Below, piece by piece: positions 9,308 to 17,183 of a stretch of DNA of 64,000 bases. Positions within the stretch are counted from its first letter, which is position 1. Each line of letters opens with the position of its first letter. Position numbers and translations under genes: made by a program. The notes beneath the pieces are model-generated. The model had not been told where the DNA came from. It did not search any database and was given only the letters and a program-made list of their open reading frames with translations. Source of the stretch: Streptomyces sulfonofaciens (GTDB taxonomy: Bacteria; Actinomycetota; Actinomycetes; Streptomycetales; Streptomycetaceae); contig NZ_BNCD01000002.1 of NCBI RefSeq assembly GCF_014656295.1, forward strand, positions 434,001 through 498,000. The letters run 5' to 3'.

Positions 9308-10051
9308 ATGACAGCGATCCGCGCACCGCTCGCCGGCGTCCCGGCCGTGGTCCTCGACACCGACGGAGTGATCGTCGACTCGGCGCGCGTCCACGCCGCG
9401 GCCTGGCAGCGGGCCTTTGACGCGTACCTCGCCGCGCATCCGCCCGACGACCCCGCACAGCGCCGGCCCTTCGACCCGCACGAGGACTACCTGAGCCACG
9501 TCGACGGCAAGGCACGCCTGGACGGCGCGGCCGCCTTCCTCGCCTCCCGCGGGCTGCACCCCTCGCAGGACGAGGTGGACGACGTCGCGGCGCGCAAGGA
9601 CGAGATCTTCGTCGCCCGGCTGCGCGAGGGCGGCATCGGAGCCTATCCGGGCACGGTGCGGCTGCTGGCCGCCCTGCGCGCCGACGGCGTCCGGCTCGCC
9701 GCCGCGTCCGCCTCCCGGCACGCCCGTGACCTGCTGGTGCACGCCGGGGCCGACGGCCTCTTCGACGCCCTGGTCGACGGCGTGGTCGCGGCCCGCCTCC
9801 GGCTGCCCGGCAAACCCGACCCCGCGCTCTTCCTGGAGGCCGCCCGCAGGCTGGGCCGCCCGCCCGAGGCCACGGCCCTGGTCGAGGACGCCGTGGCCGG
9901 GGTGGAGGCGGGCCGCCGCGGCAGGTTCCACCCGGTCGTGGGCGTGCACCGCACCCAGGACCCCGGTGCCGCGGAGCGCCTGCGGTGTCACGGTGCCGAT
10001 CTGGTGGTACGCGACCTGGGCGAGCTGCTCACCGAAGGAGCGTCCACGTGA
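9308..10051 (+). CDS. HAD-superfamily beta-phosphoglucomutase-like hydrolase
   Basis: 247 residues, HAD subfamily IA. Catalytic DxD is in VVLDTDGVIVDS (nucleophile Asp near residue 17), the cap follows, motif II is near AAASASRHAR, the Lys is in LPGKPDPALF and the acidic motif III is in LVEDAVAGVEAG. It overlaps the following GH65 gene by GTGA. Known pairing: a GH65 phosphorylase releases beta-glucose 1-phosphate and the partner converts it to glucose 6-phosphate; the mycobacterial Rv3400-Rv3401 pair has the same order. Beta-phosphoglucomutase is therefore the likeliest activity, inferred from context. Confidence 0.9.
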   Translation: MTAIRAPLAGVPAVVLDTDGVIVDSARVHAAAWQRAFDAYLAAHPPDDPAQRRPFDPHEDYLSHVDGKARLDGAAAFLASRGLHPSQDEVDDVAARKDEIFVARLREGGIGAYPGTVRLLAALRADGVRLAAASASRHARDLLVHAGADGLFDALVDGVVAARLRLPGKPDPALFLEAARRLGRPPEATALVEDAVAGVEAGRRGRFHPVVGVHRTQDPGAAERLRCHGADLVVRDLGELLTEGAST

Positions 10052-12483
10052 CGGACAGCACCGGCGAGACCGACTGGACCTGGGAGTACCGGGGCTACGA
10101 CCCGGCCGAGGAGAGGCTGCGGGAATCGCTGTGCACCCTGGGCAACGGCCGCTTCGCCACCCGGGGCGCCGCTGCCGAGTGCGTCGCGGACGACGTGCAC
10201 TACCCCGGCACCTACGCCGCCGGCCTCTACAACCGCCTCGCCTCGACCGTGGACGGCCGCCAGGTCGAGAACGAGGACATGGTCAACCTGCCCAACTGGC
10301 TGCCGTTGCGGGTGCGGATCGCCGACGGCGACGACGGCACCGCCACCGGCCGCCGTTCACCGGCCCCCTGGCTCACCCCGGACACCCCGGCACTGCGCGA
10401 CCACCACCAGCTCCTCCACCTGGACACCGGCCTCCTGGAGCGCCGGACCCGCTACGAGGACGAGAGGGGCCGGCGCCTGACGGTGCGCCAGCTACGGCTG
10501 GTGCACATGGCGGACTCCCACCTCGCGGCGCTGCGCACCGAGGTGGAAGCCGAGAACTTCACCGGCCGGATCGAGATCGAGACGGCGCTCGACGGCACGG
10601 TCACCAACGCGGGTGTGGCCCGCTACCGGGATCTGAACGGCGACCACCTCACCGACATACGGGCCGGCACCGCCGCCTGGGACACCGTCTGGCTGGCCTG
10701 CCGCACCCGCACCTCGGGGCTGCGCATCGGCATGGCGGCCCGCACCGCGGTGCGCGGCGGCACGGGCAGGGACACCGGCACGGCGCACGAGGCGGCGCGC
10801 GCCGTCCAGGTGTGGCGGCTCGGCGCCGAGGAGGGGCGCACGGTCACCGCCGACAAGGTGGTGGCCCTGCACACCTCACGGGACCGGGCGATCAGCGAGC
10901 CGCTGGACGCCGCCACCTACCGGGCGGCCCGCGCGCCGGGCTTCGACGACCTGCTCGCCACGCACCGCACCGCGTGGCGGCAACTGTGGCGGCGCGCCGA
11001 GCTCACCGTGCCGGGCGAGGCGGGCCGCATCCTGCGGTTGCACCTGTTCCACGTACTGCAGACCCTCTCGCCGCACACCGCGGACCTGGACGCCGGGGTG
11101 CCGGCCCGCGGGCTGCACGGCGAGGCATACCGCGGCCACATCTTCTGGGACGAGCTGTTCGTCCTGCCGTTCCTCAACCTGCACTTCCCCGAGGTCTCGC
11201 GCGCCCTGCTCGGCTACCGGCACCGCCGCCTGGAGCGGGCCCGCCACTCGGCCGGGGAGACGGGGCTGACTGGTGCGATGTACCCGTGGCAGAGCGGCAG
11301 CGACGGCCGCGAGGAGACCCAGCAACTGCACCTCAACCCCCGGTCAGGCCGCTGGCTGCCCGACCACTCCCACCTCCAGCGGCACGTCGGCTCCGCCGTC
11401 GCCTACAACGTCTGGCAGTACTGCGAGGCGAGCGGCGACACCGAGTTCCTGCACACCAAGGGCGCCGAGATGCTGCTGCACGTCGCGCGCTTCTGGGCGG
11501 ACCTCGCGGGCTACGACAGGGTGCTGGGCCGCTACCGCATCCGCGGCGTGGTCGGCCCCGACGAGTACCACGACGCCTATCCCGGCGCAGCCGAGGCGGG
11601 ACTCGACGACAACGCCTACACGAACGTGACCGCGGCCTGGGCGCTGGCGCGCACCCTCGACCTGCTCGGCACCCTCTCCGCACCGGAGCGCCGCGACCTC
11701 GCCGAGCGCACGGAGCTGGACGACGACGAGGTGGCGCGCTGGGAGGAGGTCTCGCGTGCGCTGTACGTGCCCTTCCACGAGGGCGTGATCAGCCAGTTCG
11801 AGGGTTACGGGGACCTGAAGGAGCTGGACTGGGACGGCTACGCGAAGGCGTACGGGGACATCCGGCGCCTGGACCGGATCCTGGAGGCCGAGGGCGACAC
11901 CGCCAACCGCTATCAGGCGTCCAAGCAGGCCGATGTGCTGATGCTGGGCTACCTCTTCCCGACGGCGGAGCTGACCGCCCTGTTCGACCGCCTCGGCTAC
12001 CGCTTCGACGACGACCTGTGGCAGCGCACCGTGGACTACTACCTGCGCCGTACGAGTCACGGCTCGACGCTCAGCGGACTCGTGCACGGCTGGGTGCTGG
12101 CCAGGGTCAGGCGGGCCGAGGCGTGGCGGTTCTGCCAGGAGGCCGTCAAGGGCGACATCGCCGACCTCCAGGGCGGCACCACCGGTGAGGGCATCCACCT
12201 GGGTGCCATGGCGGGCACGCTCGACCTCGTCCAGCGCGGCCTGACCGGCCTGTCCACGCGGGGCGGGGCGCTGTGCCTGGACCCCGTGCCGATGCCCGAA
12301 CTCGCCTCCTACAGCTTCGCGGTCCACTACCAGGGCCACGGTGGTGTGCGCCTCGGGGTGCGGCCGGGGCGGCTGCAGCTCGCCGTGCCCGACTCGGACA
12401 AGTCGCCCATCGACATCCAGTTGCCGGACCGCTCCGTGGTCGTCGAGCCTGGGGAGTCGGTGGAGCTGATGCTCCCGGGCTGA
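10048..12483 (+). CDS. Glycoside hydrolase family 65 disaccharide phosphorylase/hydrolase
   Basis: 811 residues, a typical GH65 length. N-terminal beta-sandwich (LCTLGNGRFATRGAA), linker, then an (alpha/alpha)6 barrel with FWDELFVLPFL and catalytic Glu506 in VVGPDEYHD. Phosphate-loop-like KQADVLML and RRTSHGSTLS follow, then a C-terminal sheet. GTG start overlaps the HAD stop, with GAAGGAG seven bases ahead. Candidate substrates are trehalose, kojibiose or maltose; phosphate use is inferred from the partner gene and the HGS loop. It lacks a signal peptide, so it acts in the cytoplasm. It resembles Rv3401 and mycobacterial GH65 trehalase in layout. Confidence 0.93.
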   Translation: MTDSTGETDWTWEYRGYDPAEERLRESLCTLGNGRFATRGAAAECVADDVHYPGTYAAGLYNRLASTVDGRQVENEDMVNLPNWLPLRVRIADGDDGTATGRRSPAPWLTPDTPALRDHHQLLHLDTGLLERRTRYEDERGRRLTVRQLRLVHMADSHLAALRTEVEAENFTGRIEIETALDGTVTNAGVARYRDLNGDHLTDIRAGTAAWDTVWLACRTRTSGLRIGMAARTAVRGGTGRDTGTAHEAARAVQVWRLGAEEGRTVTADKVVALHTSRDRAISEPLDAATYRAARAPGFDDLLATHRTAWRQLWRRAELTVPGEAGRILRLHLFHVLQTLSPHTADLDAGVPARGLHGEAYRGHIFWDELFVLPFLNLHFPEVSRALLGYRHRRLERARHSAGETGLTGAMYPWQSGSDGREETQQLHLNPRSGRWLPDHSHLQRHVGSAVAYNVWQYCEASGDTEFLHTKGAEMLLHVARFWADLAGYDRVLGRYRIRGVVGPDEYHDAYPGAAEAGLDDNAYTNVTAAWALARTLDLLGTLSAPERRDLAERTELDDDEVARWEEVSRALYVPFHEGVISQFEGYGDLKELDWDGYAKAYGDIRRLDRILEAEGDTANRYQASKQADVLMLGYLFPTAELTALFDRLGYRFDDDLWQRTVDYYLRRTSHGSTLSGLVHGWVLARVRRAEAWRFCQEAVKGDIADLQGGTTGEGIHLGAMAGTLDLVQRGLTGLSTRGGALCLDPVPMPELASYSFAVHYQGHGGVRLGVRPGRLQLAVPDSDKSPIDIQLPDRSVVVEPGESVELMLPG

Positions 12484-12523
12484 CGGCACCGGCGTGCGCC
12501 CGAACGGTCCGTAAGCGAGCGGC

Positions 12524-12607
12524 GCGTACCCGACCAAGAGCGACATCCTGGAGCGCAAGGGCGACGCCGCCAACTGGTTCAACACCTTCCGCACCGCCTC
12601 CGAGTGG
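12524..12607 (+). pseudogene. Protein-like 28-codon fragment, possible gene remnant
   Basis: Between the GH65 stop and a terminator, one frame reads AYPTKSDILERKGDAANWFN and continues TFRTASEW. Its mixed hydrophobic, charged and aromatic composition is unlike the Arg/Pro/Ala runs of noncoding frames here. The frame has a TAA at 12512 and no start codon, and after Trp it degenerates. I do not recognise the family. It may be the remnant of a deleted gene, or chance. Confidence 0.3.
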
Positions 12608-12679
12608 ACACCACCACGGTCGGCGTCTCCTCGCCGGGCTCCTGGCGGCGCCCCGTGGCCACCCGCCGGCGGCACGGGA

Positions 12680-12711
12680 GCGGGCCCCCGGGAAAGCTCC
12701 CGGGGGCCCGC
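12680..12711. terminator. Bidirectional terminator hairpin
   Basis: A 14-bp perfect inverted repeat (12680-12693 and 12698-12711, arm GCGGGCCCCCGGGA) around a 4-base loop, located 41 bases beyond the GH64 stop on the minus strand and about 200 bases after the GH65 stop on the plus strand. No T-tract, as is usual in Streptomyces. Serves convergent genes. Confidence 0.75.
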
Positions 12712-12751
12712 AGCCACACGCGGTGGGGCGCGCACGGCGCGCGCCGGCGGC

Positions 12752-13738
12752 TCACCAGCCGACGGCCACCTCCAGCCACTGCGGATCGCCGTGCGAGACG
12801 AACGAGGACTGGCCCGCGTAGTCGTCGTAGGGGAAGCCGTAGGCCAGGTTGTTGATGGAGTGGTCGTGCCAGAACTTGGCGTAGTAGTTCGCCGGGGCGT
12901 CCTTGTAGTAGTTCTCCGGCTTCGACCAGGCGTCCTGGGGCAGCTCGGCCACATGGCGGTTGAGCGCCGAGCACATGCCCGGGTCGCCCGCGAGCGTACC
13001 GGCGCAGCCGAAGATGTCGGAGGTGGGGGCGTTCACGCCCACCTTCTGCGCGTAGTCGCTCATGTAGTTCGCGTACTGACCGCCCGCGCGGAAGTCCGGC
13101 ACGCTGCCGGGGGCGAGGATCCGGTACGGCTTCTCCACCTCGGTGAGCGACTTGAACTCGGTGGGCATGGCGTCCGCGAACTTCTGCCAGGTGGCGTCCC
13201 GGGACTCCTGGAACGTCTCGTAGTCCTCGCCGACCTGGACGTCGTAGCCGTCGCCGGCGTGCAGCCGCATCGCCAGCTTCAGGCCGAACGCGTCGACGCG
13301 GGTGGTGTTGCCGTTGAAGACGTCGTCGCCGACGGTGAACTCGATGAAGTCCTGGTACTTGCTGTCCGGCGAACCGAGGTGGAAGTACATCCGGCCGGCG
13401 GAGTTGGCGGGCATGTCGACGTACGGCTGCTCGGCGATCGAGTGCGTCTCGTTGTTGAACGTCCAGTAGACCTGGTCGTCCGGGTACTGGCCGTTGGTCT
13501 TGTTGAGCACCTTGACCGTGAGCACGTTCTTCGCGGGCGGGATGCTGCCGGTGTCGCCCCACCAGTCGTCGGGCGGGGCGACACCCGCGGCGACGGCCGG
13601 CGCGGAAGTGGCGGCACCGTAGGCCGAGGGCGAGGCGGTGTTCATGATCACGGACGTGGTGGTGAGCAGCAGGGCGACGGCACCGATCAGATAGGTCGAG
13701 CGCCGGCGGTGGAGCGGGGGCGTTGCTGTGGGGGGCAT
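12752..13738 (-). CDS. Secreted GH64 beta-1,3-glucanase
   Basis: 328 residues. N-terminal signal (RRR, hydrophobic stretch at about 15-35, Ala-rich cleavage region near 45-55), then a GH64 catalytic domain with thaumatin-like features: VYWTFNNETHSI, GRMYFHLGSPD, the signature DAFGLKLAMRLHAGD, EDYETFQESR and the near-invariant C-terminus AYGFPYDDYAGQSSFVSHGD then PQWLEVAVGW. GH64 enzymes cut laminarin-type beta-1,3-glucan of fungal or algal walls to laminaripentaose. There is no separate carbohydrate-binding module. A LacI-family-type palindrome lies about 130 bases upstream. Confidence 0.93.
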   Translation of the reverse strand: MPPTATPPLHRRRSTYLIGAVALLLTTTSVIMNTASPSAYGAATSAPAVAAGVAPPDDWWGDTGSIPPAKNVLTVKVLNKTNGQYPDDQVYWTFNNETHSIAEQPYVDMPANSAGRMYFHLGSPDSKYQDFIEFTVGDDVFNGNTTRVDAFGLKLAMRLHAGDGYDVQVGEDYETFQESRDATWQKFADAMPTEFKSLTEVEKPYRILAPGSVPDFRAGGQYANYMSDYAQKVGVNAPTSDIFGCAGTLAGDPGMCSALNRHVAELPQDAWSKPENYYKDAPANYYAKFWHDHSINNLAYGFPYDDYAGQSSFVSHGDPQWLEVAVGW

Positions 13739-14308
13739 CGGTCCTCCGTGGCTGTGGGGGGCGCTGGCGGGCGTGGACGCACGGCCGCGGCCGGGTGGCG
13801 GCTCTCGTCCAGCCCTTGTGGTACGCGCTGTTGAGCGCCCTGCGGCGATCGGCCGACCGGGCGAGAGAGCGCTCTCAAAGCCTCTTGGGATGCCCGTGCT
13901 TTGTCAAGGCGCGGGACGCCGGGGCGTCTTGGGCAGGGCACGACGGAGCCGGGCGCGGCAGGCGCGGCAGGCCGGGGCGAGGGACGCGGACCGGCGCGCG
14001 GGGCCTGTGGTGCGCTCCGGCGTCTTGCTCTCGGCCCCGGGGTGCGTGTGCCCAGTGCGTGTGCCCAAGCCGGGGTGCTGCTTGCGCCCTCCGGGGGTAC
14101 GGCTCGCCTTCCCGCGGTGCGGTTTGCGTTACAGGGCACCGACCGCGGGTGCGGGGTACTGGCGGATCGTGGAGCCGGGGCGTGCCGTGCGTGCCGCGGC
14201 TCGTGCCCGCACGAACCTCGAAGCCCGTGGCCCGTGGCCCCTGGACCCGGGTCGCCGCTCAGGACGCGTACCCAGGAGGTGTGCCCAGGACGCGGCCGTC
14301 CCGTCCGC
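13739..14308. other. Intergenic region upstream of GH64 and downstream of the AfsA-like gene
   Basis: 570 bases. The part next to GH64 holds its promoter region and the operator palindrome at 13865-13876. The remainder (about 13900-14300) is GC-rich with no frame of convincing protein character. It also carries the 3' region of the AfsA-like gene. Confidence 0.35.
13865..13876. promoter_or_regulatory. Candidate LacI/CebR-type operator
   Basis: Perfect 12-bp palindrome GAGAGCGCTCTC, 127 bases before the GH64 start. The core GAGCGCTC is the centre of the CebR and related LacI-family operators (TGGGAGCGCTCCCA type) that repress glycosidase and sugar-transport genes in Streptomyces. Substrate-controlled expression of the glucanase is inferred. 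Confidence 0.5.
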
Positions 14309-15265
14309 TCAGGAGGCGGGCGTCGCGTCGAGCGGCTCGGTTGCCACCAGGGTCGAGGACACAACCCGGCCTCCCTGCACACCGTCGACTTTGAGACGAG
14401 AACGGCCCAGGAGATCAGGAGCGGCCGGTTCGGCGGTGATCCAGCAGGGCTGGTCGAGCTCGACGTAGCGGAAGAACGTGGTCTCGTAGCCGACGGCCAG
14501 CACCCGGCGCGGGCCCGCCTCGGCCTGTGCGGCCTGCGCGGCGGCCTCCAGGAGCACCATGCCCGGCACATGGTCGTGGGAGTGGTCGAAGAGCACCTCG
14601 TGGGTGGTGTCCGTGCGCAACTGCCAGCGGTGCGGGGTCCCGGTGGGCGCGATGACCACGTCCCGGGGCCGGTCGCGGCCGACCTGGGCGGCGGCGACGG
14701 GAGGCGCGGGCGCCAGGGTGCGGGCGAAGGATTCGGCCGCGTCCGCGTACCGTCCGCGGAGTCTGCGGTAGAACGCGGGAGGATGGGTAACATACCGGAT
14801 CTCGGCGGAACCCACGTACGCACCGTCACTCGCCGCCTCGATCTCCGCGGTGACCTGGACCGAACCGAAGCGGCGGCGTGACACGGCGGAGTGCGTGATC
14901 CGCATGTCGACCACGGCGGGGGTGGGACCCCGCCAGAGGGCGGCGGGGGCGACGGTGGAGCGGGCATACTCCCAGCCGAGCCGGTGATCGAGCGGTATGT
15001 GATGCACCGTATGGGAGAGGAGGGCCAGGGCCTGGCGGATGCTCTCGGTGAAGAGCAGGGGGCTGGTGACGTCCTCGCACAGGGTGTAGAAGGCGTGCGC
15101 CCCCGGCCATTTGAGCGTGACGACCTGGGACTCCTCGGAGTCCGGGCGCCAGTCGTGGACGAGGATCTCGGCACTCTCGATCTTCCGTACGTACCCGTGC
15201 AGCGCGTGCTCGGGTCCTCTGCGGGCGGCTGAGGCTGAGAGAGCATCGGTGGTACTGGTGACCAT
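14309..15265 (-). CDS. AfsA/ScbA-type gamma-butyrolactone synthase homologue
   Basis: 318 residues with two tandem AfsA hot-dog repeats. Repeat 1 at about 25-150 (VHKx-like AEILVHDWRPDS, then ALALLSHTVHHIPLDHRLGW). Repeat 2 at about 190-300 (HEVLFDHSHDHVPGMVLLEA). The family condenses a beta-ketoacyl chain with dihydroxyacetone phosphate, the first step of A-factor-type autoregulators. Divergent from an ArpA-like receptor across 154 bases, the arrangement of afsA-arpA and scbA-scbR loci. No in-frame damage is seen. The product lactone is unknown. Confidence 0.92.
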   Translation of the reverse strand: MVTSTTDALSASAARRGPEHALHGYVRKIESAEILVHDWRPDSEESQVVTLKWPGAHAFYTLCEDVTSPLLFTESIRQALALLSHTVHHIPLDHRLGWEYARSTVAPAALWRGPTPAVVDMRITHSAVSRRRFGSVQVTAEIEAASDGAYVGSAEIRYVTHPPAFYRRLRGRYADAAESFARTLAPAPPVAAAQVGRDRPRDVVIAPTGTPHRWQLRTDTTHEVLFDHSHDHVPGMVLLEAAAQAAQAEAGPRRVLAVGYETTFFRYVELDQPCWITAEPAAPDLLGRSRLKVDGVQGGRVVSSTLVATEPLDATPAS

Positions 15266-15365
15266 GCGGAATCTCTCCCTGGAACATCACTGGGCGGGCA
15301 ACGGTCGGCGGCTGGATGCCGGTGCGCGACGACGTCTTGATGTCGACGGACCAAGTTGCGGGGTT

Positions 15366-15393
15366 AACAAAAATAGAGAGTGCTGATTTCGTT
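15366..15393. promoter_or_regulatory. AT-rich imperfect inverted repeat, possible autoregulatory element
   Basis: In the divergent gap between the AfsA-like and receptor genes, half-sites AACAAAAAT and ATTTCGTT face each other across about 11 bases in the most AT-rich stretch of the neighbourhood. ArpA/ScbR receptors bind dyads in exactly this position, but the bases do not closely match the published consensus I know, so the call rests on position and symmetry. Confidence 0.3.
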
Positions 15394-15419
15394 GTCGAGC
15401 AAGATCGGATAGGTGGGGC

Positions 15420-16049
15420 ATGGCAGGACGGGTGGTGAAGCAGGGGCGGGCTGTGCGGACCCGTGCGACGCTGGTGCGCGCGGCGGCGGAGGTGTTCGCG
15501 GAGTCGGGATTCGCCGGGGCCAGCGTCGCCAGGATCGCGAACCGGGCGGGCGTGACCCTGGGCGCCATGTACTTCCACTTCCGCAGCAAGGAGGAGCTGG
15601 CCCGCGAGATCGTGCGCAGCCAGCCGGACCTGGTGGTGCCGCCGATACCGTCACAGGGCCTCCAGCAGGTCGTCGACATCACCCTCACCTGGGCCTACCA
15701 GCTCCTCGACAACCCCGTCCTGCTGGCCGGTGCACGACTGGTGATGGACCAGGAGGAGTTCATCACGCCCGAGGAGAACTCCCACCAGCAGTGGGCGGCC
15801 GTGGTGCTGCCCAGCTTCAAGGCTGCGCAGCGCAAGCGAGAACTGCGCTCCGGCGTGGACGTCGAGGCGTGGTCGCGGTTGCTGGTCAACGCCTGCACCG
15901 GCGCCCAGATGCACGCCAGCATGGAGTCAGGCCGCAAGGACCTGCCCGAGCGCATCGTCGAGATGTGGCACTGCATCCTGCCCGCGCTCGCGGTGCCCAG
16001 CGTCGTCAAGCGCCTGGAGTTCGGCGAGCACCGGGGGCGGTACATGTGA
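15420..16049 (+). CDS. TetR-family gamma-butyrolactone receptor (ArpA/ScbR type)
   Basis: 209 residues. TetR HTH at about 12-58 with RTRATLVRAAAEVFAESGF, GASVARIANRAGVTLGAMYF and HFRSKEELA, nearly the canonical butyrolactone-receptor sequence. The ligand domain contains a Trp in LTWAYQLLDNPVLLAGARL, matching the receptor class, then QWAAVVLPSF. It probably represses its own gene and the divergent AfsA-like gene until a lactone binds. An atypical, non-lactone-binding paralogue (ScbR2 type) is possible, though the adjacency to an AfsA gene favours a true receptor. Confidence 0.92.
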   Translation: MAGRVVKQGRAVRTRATLVRAAAEVFAESGFAGASVARIANRAGVTLGAMYFHFRSKEELAREIVRSQPDLVVPPIPSQGLQQVVDITLTWAYQLLDNPVLLAGARLVMDQEEFITPEENSHQQWAAVVLPSFKAAQRKRELRSGVDVEAWSRLLVNACTGAQMHASMESGRKDLPERIVEMWHCILPALAVPSVVKRLEFGEHRGRYM

Positions 16050-16077
16050 GCGGGCCGGGCCTGAGCCGCCCGCACTG

Positions 16078-16100
16078 ACGGCCCTGTGCCGCAGGGCCGT
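16078..16100 (+). terminator. Terminator hairpin after receptor gene
   Basis: Nine-bp perfect inverted repeat (arm ACGGCCCTG, loop TGCCG), 28 bases after the TetR stop. It separates the receptor transcript from the SDR gene at 16163, though read-through is possible. Confidence 0.5.
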
Positions 16101-16162
16101 ACGGTGTGCCTCTCAAGCAACCGGTACCGGACGGATGTTCGGTCCGATCGAGGGGAATGCGG

Positions 16163-16918
16163 ATGCTCAGCGGCAAGACGATCATGATCACGGGTGCGTC
16201 CAGCGGTATCGGCGCGGCGGCGGCACGGGTGCTGGCCGCGGAGGGCGCCGCGGTGGTCCTGATGGCCAGACGCGCGGAACGGCTACGGACGATAGCCGCG
16301 GAGATCACGGCCGCGGGCGGCCGGGCCGCGGTGGCGGCGGGCGACGTGACCTCCGCGGCCGACGTGGAACGGGCCGTCGCGACGGCCGTGGACACCTTCG
16401 GCTCGCTGGACGCCGCGTTCAACAACGCCGGCTGGGGCACCCTCGGCACACCCCTGCACCTGATGGACGACACGGACTTCGACCGGACCATGGACGTCAA
16501 CGTCCGCGGGGTCTGGAACTGCCTGCGGCACCAGATACGCGTCATGCTGGCCCAGCCCTCGGGCGGTTCGATCGTGAACACCGGCAGTACCGCAGGGTCC
16601 TTCGCCACCGGCGCGGGCGCCCCCTACGTGGCGGCCAAGCACGCGGTGACGGGCCTGACCAAGGCCGCCGCCGCGGAGTACGGCGCCGGGAACATCAGGG
16701 TCAACGTGCTGATGGTGGGCAGCACCCGCACCGAACTGCTGGAACAGGCCATCCGCGAGGTGCCCCAGCTCGAGGAGCACTCCCTGGCGCGCGCCATCCA
16801 GAAGAGGCTGGCCGACCCGGACGAGATAGCACAGGCCGTGGCGTGGCTGTGCAGCGACCGCTCGTCCTTCGTCACCGGGGCCGTGGTGCCGGTGGACGGC
16901 GGGTGCAGCGCGGTGTGA
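16163..16918 (+). CDS. Short-chain dehydrogenase/reductase
   Basis: 251 residues, classical SDR. Cofactor loop TGASSGIG near residue 10, NNAG near 85, catalytic Ser in VNTGSTAGS, YxxxK as YVAAKHA near 155, and C-terminal GAVVPVDGG. NAD(P) preference is not certain; the Arg pair in MARRAERL favours NADP. ATG chosen because GAGGGG lies seven bases ahead; the ATG at 16157 sits too close to it. Its place behind an AfsA/receptor pair suggests a ketoreductase step in butyrolactone synthesis or an autoregulator-controlled target; both are inference. Confidence 0.9.
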   Translation: MLSGKTIMITGASSGIGAAAARVLAAEGAAVVLMARRAERLRTIAAEITAAGGRAAVAAGDVTSAADVERAVATAVDTFGSLDAAFNNAGWGTLGTPLHLMDDTDFDRTMDVNVRGVWNCLRHQIRVMLAQPSGGSIVNTGSTAGSFATGAGAPYVAAKHAVTGLTKAAAAEYGAGNIRVNVLMVGSTRTELLEQAIREVPQLEEHSLARAIQKRLADPDEIAQAVAWLCSDRSSFVTGAVVPVDGGCSAV

Positions 16919-17183
16919 GAAACGGGAGGCGGCGCCCCCGGTGCCCTGCCCGGCCCTGGGGCCCGCGCCCCCGTCCGCCCCGTGCCCGCGTCCCGCCGGG
17001 GTAGGGCCCGTGCCGCACCGGCGTGTGGACGCCGCGCCGCCGACCTCCGCCTGCCGTGCCGGCGCCGCCCGCGGAGCGCGGCACGGCAACGGCAGGCGCC
17101 CCGCGCCCCGCGAACGGCCACCGTGCGCCCCGTTCGGACGCATCGTGGCTGGCCGGCCGGCGGGCCGCCTATGCTGAACAGCG

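Noticed and set aside
9726..12188. An 820-codon open frame overlapping the GH65 gene
   Set aside because: Translation is Arg/Pro/Gly-rich and the GH65 frame has clear family motifs; the long frame is a shadow.
15366..15393. A confirmed ArpA/ScbR consensus site
   Set aside because: The bases do not match the consensus closely enough; kept only as a low-confidence dyad.
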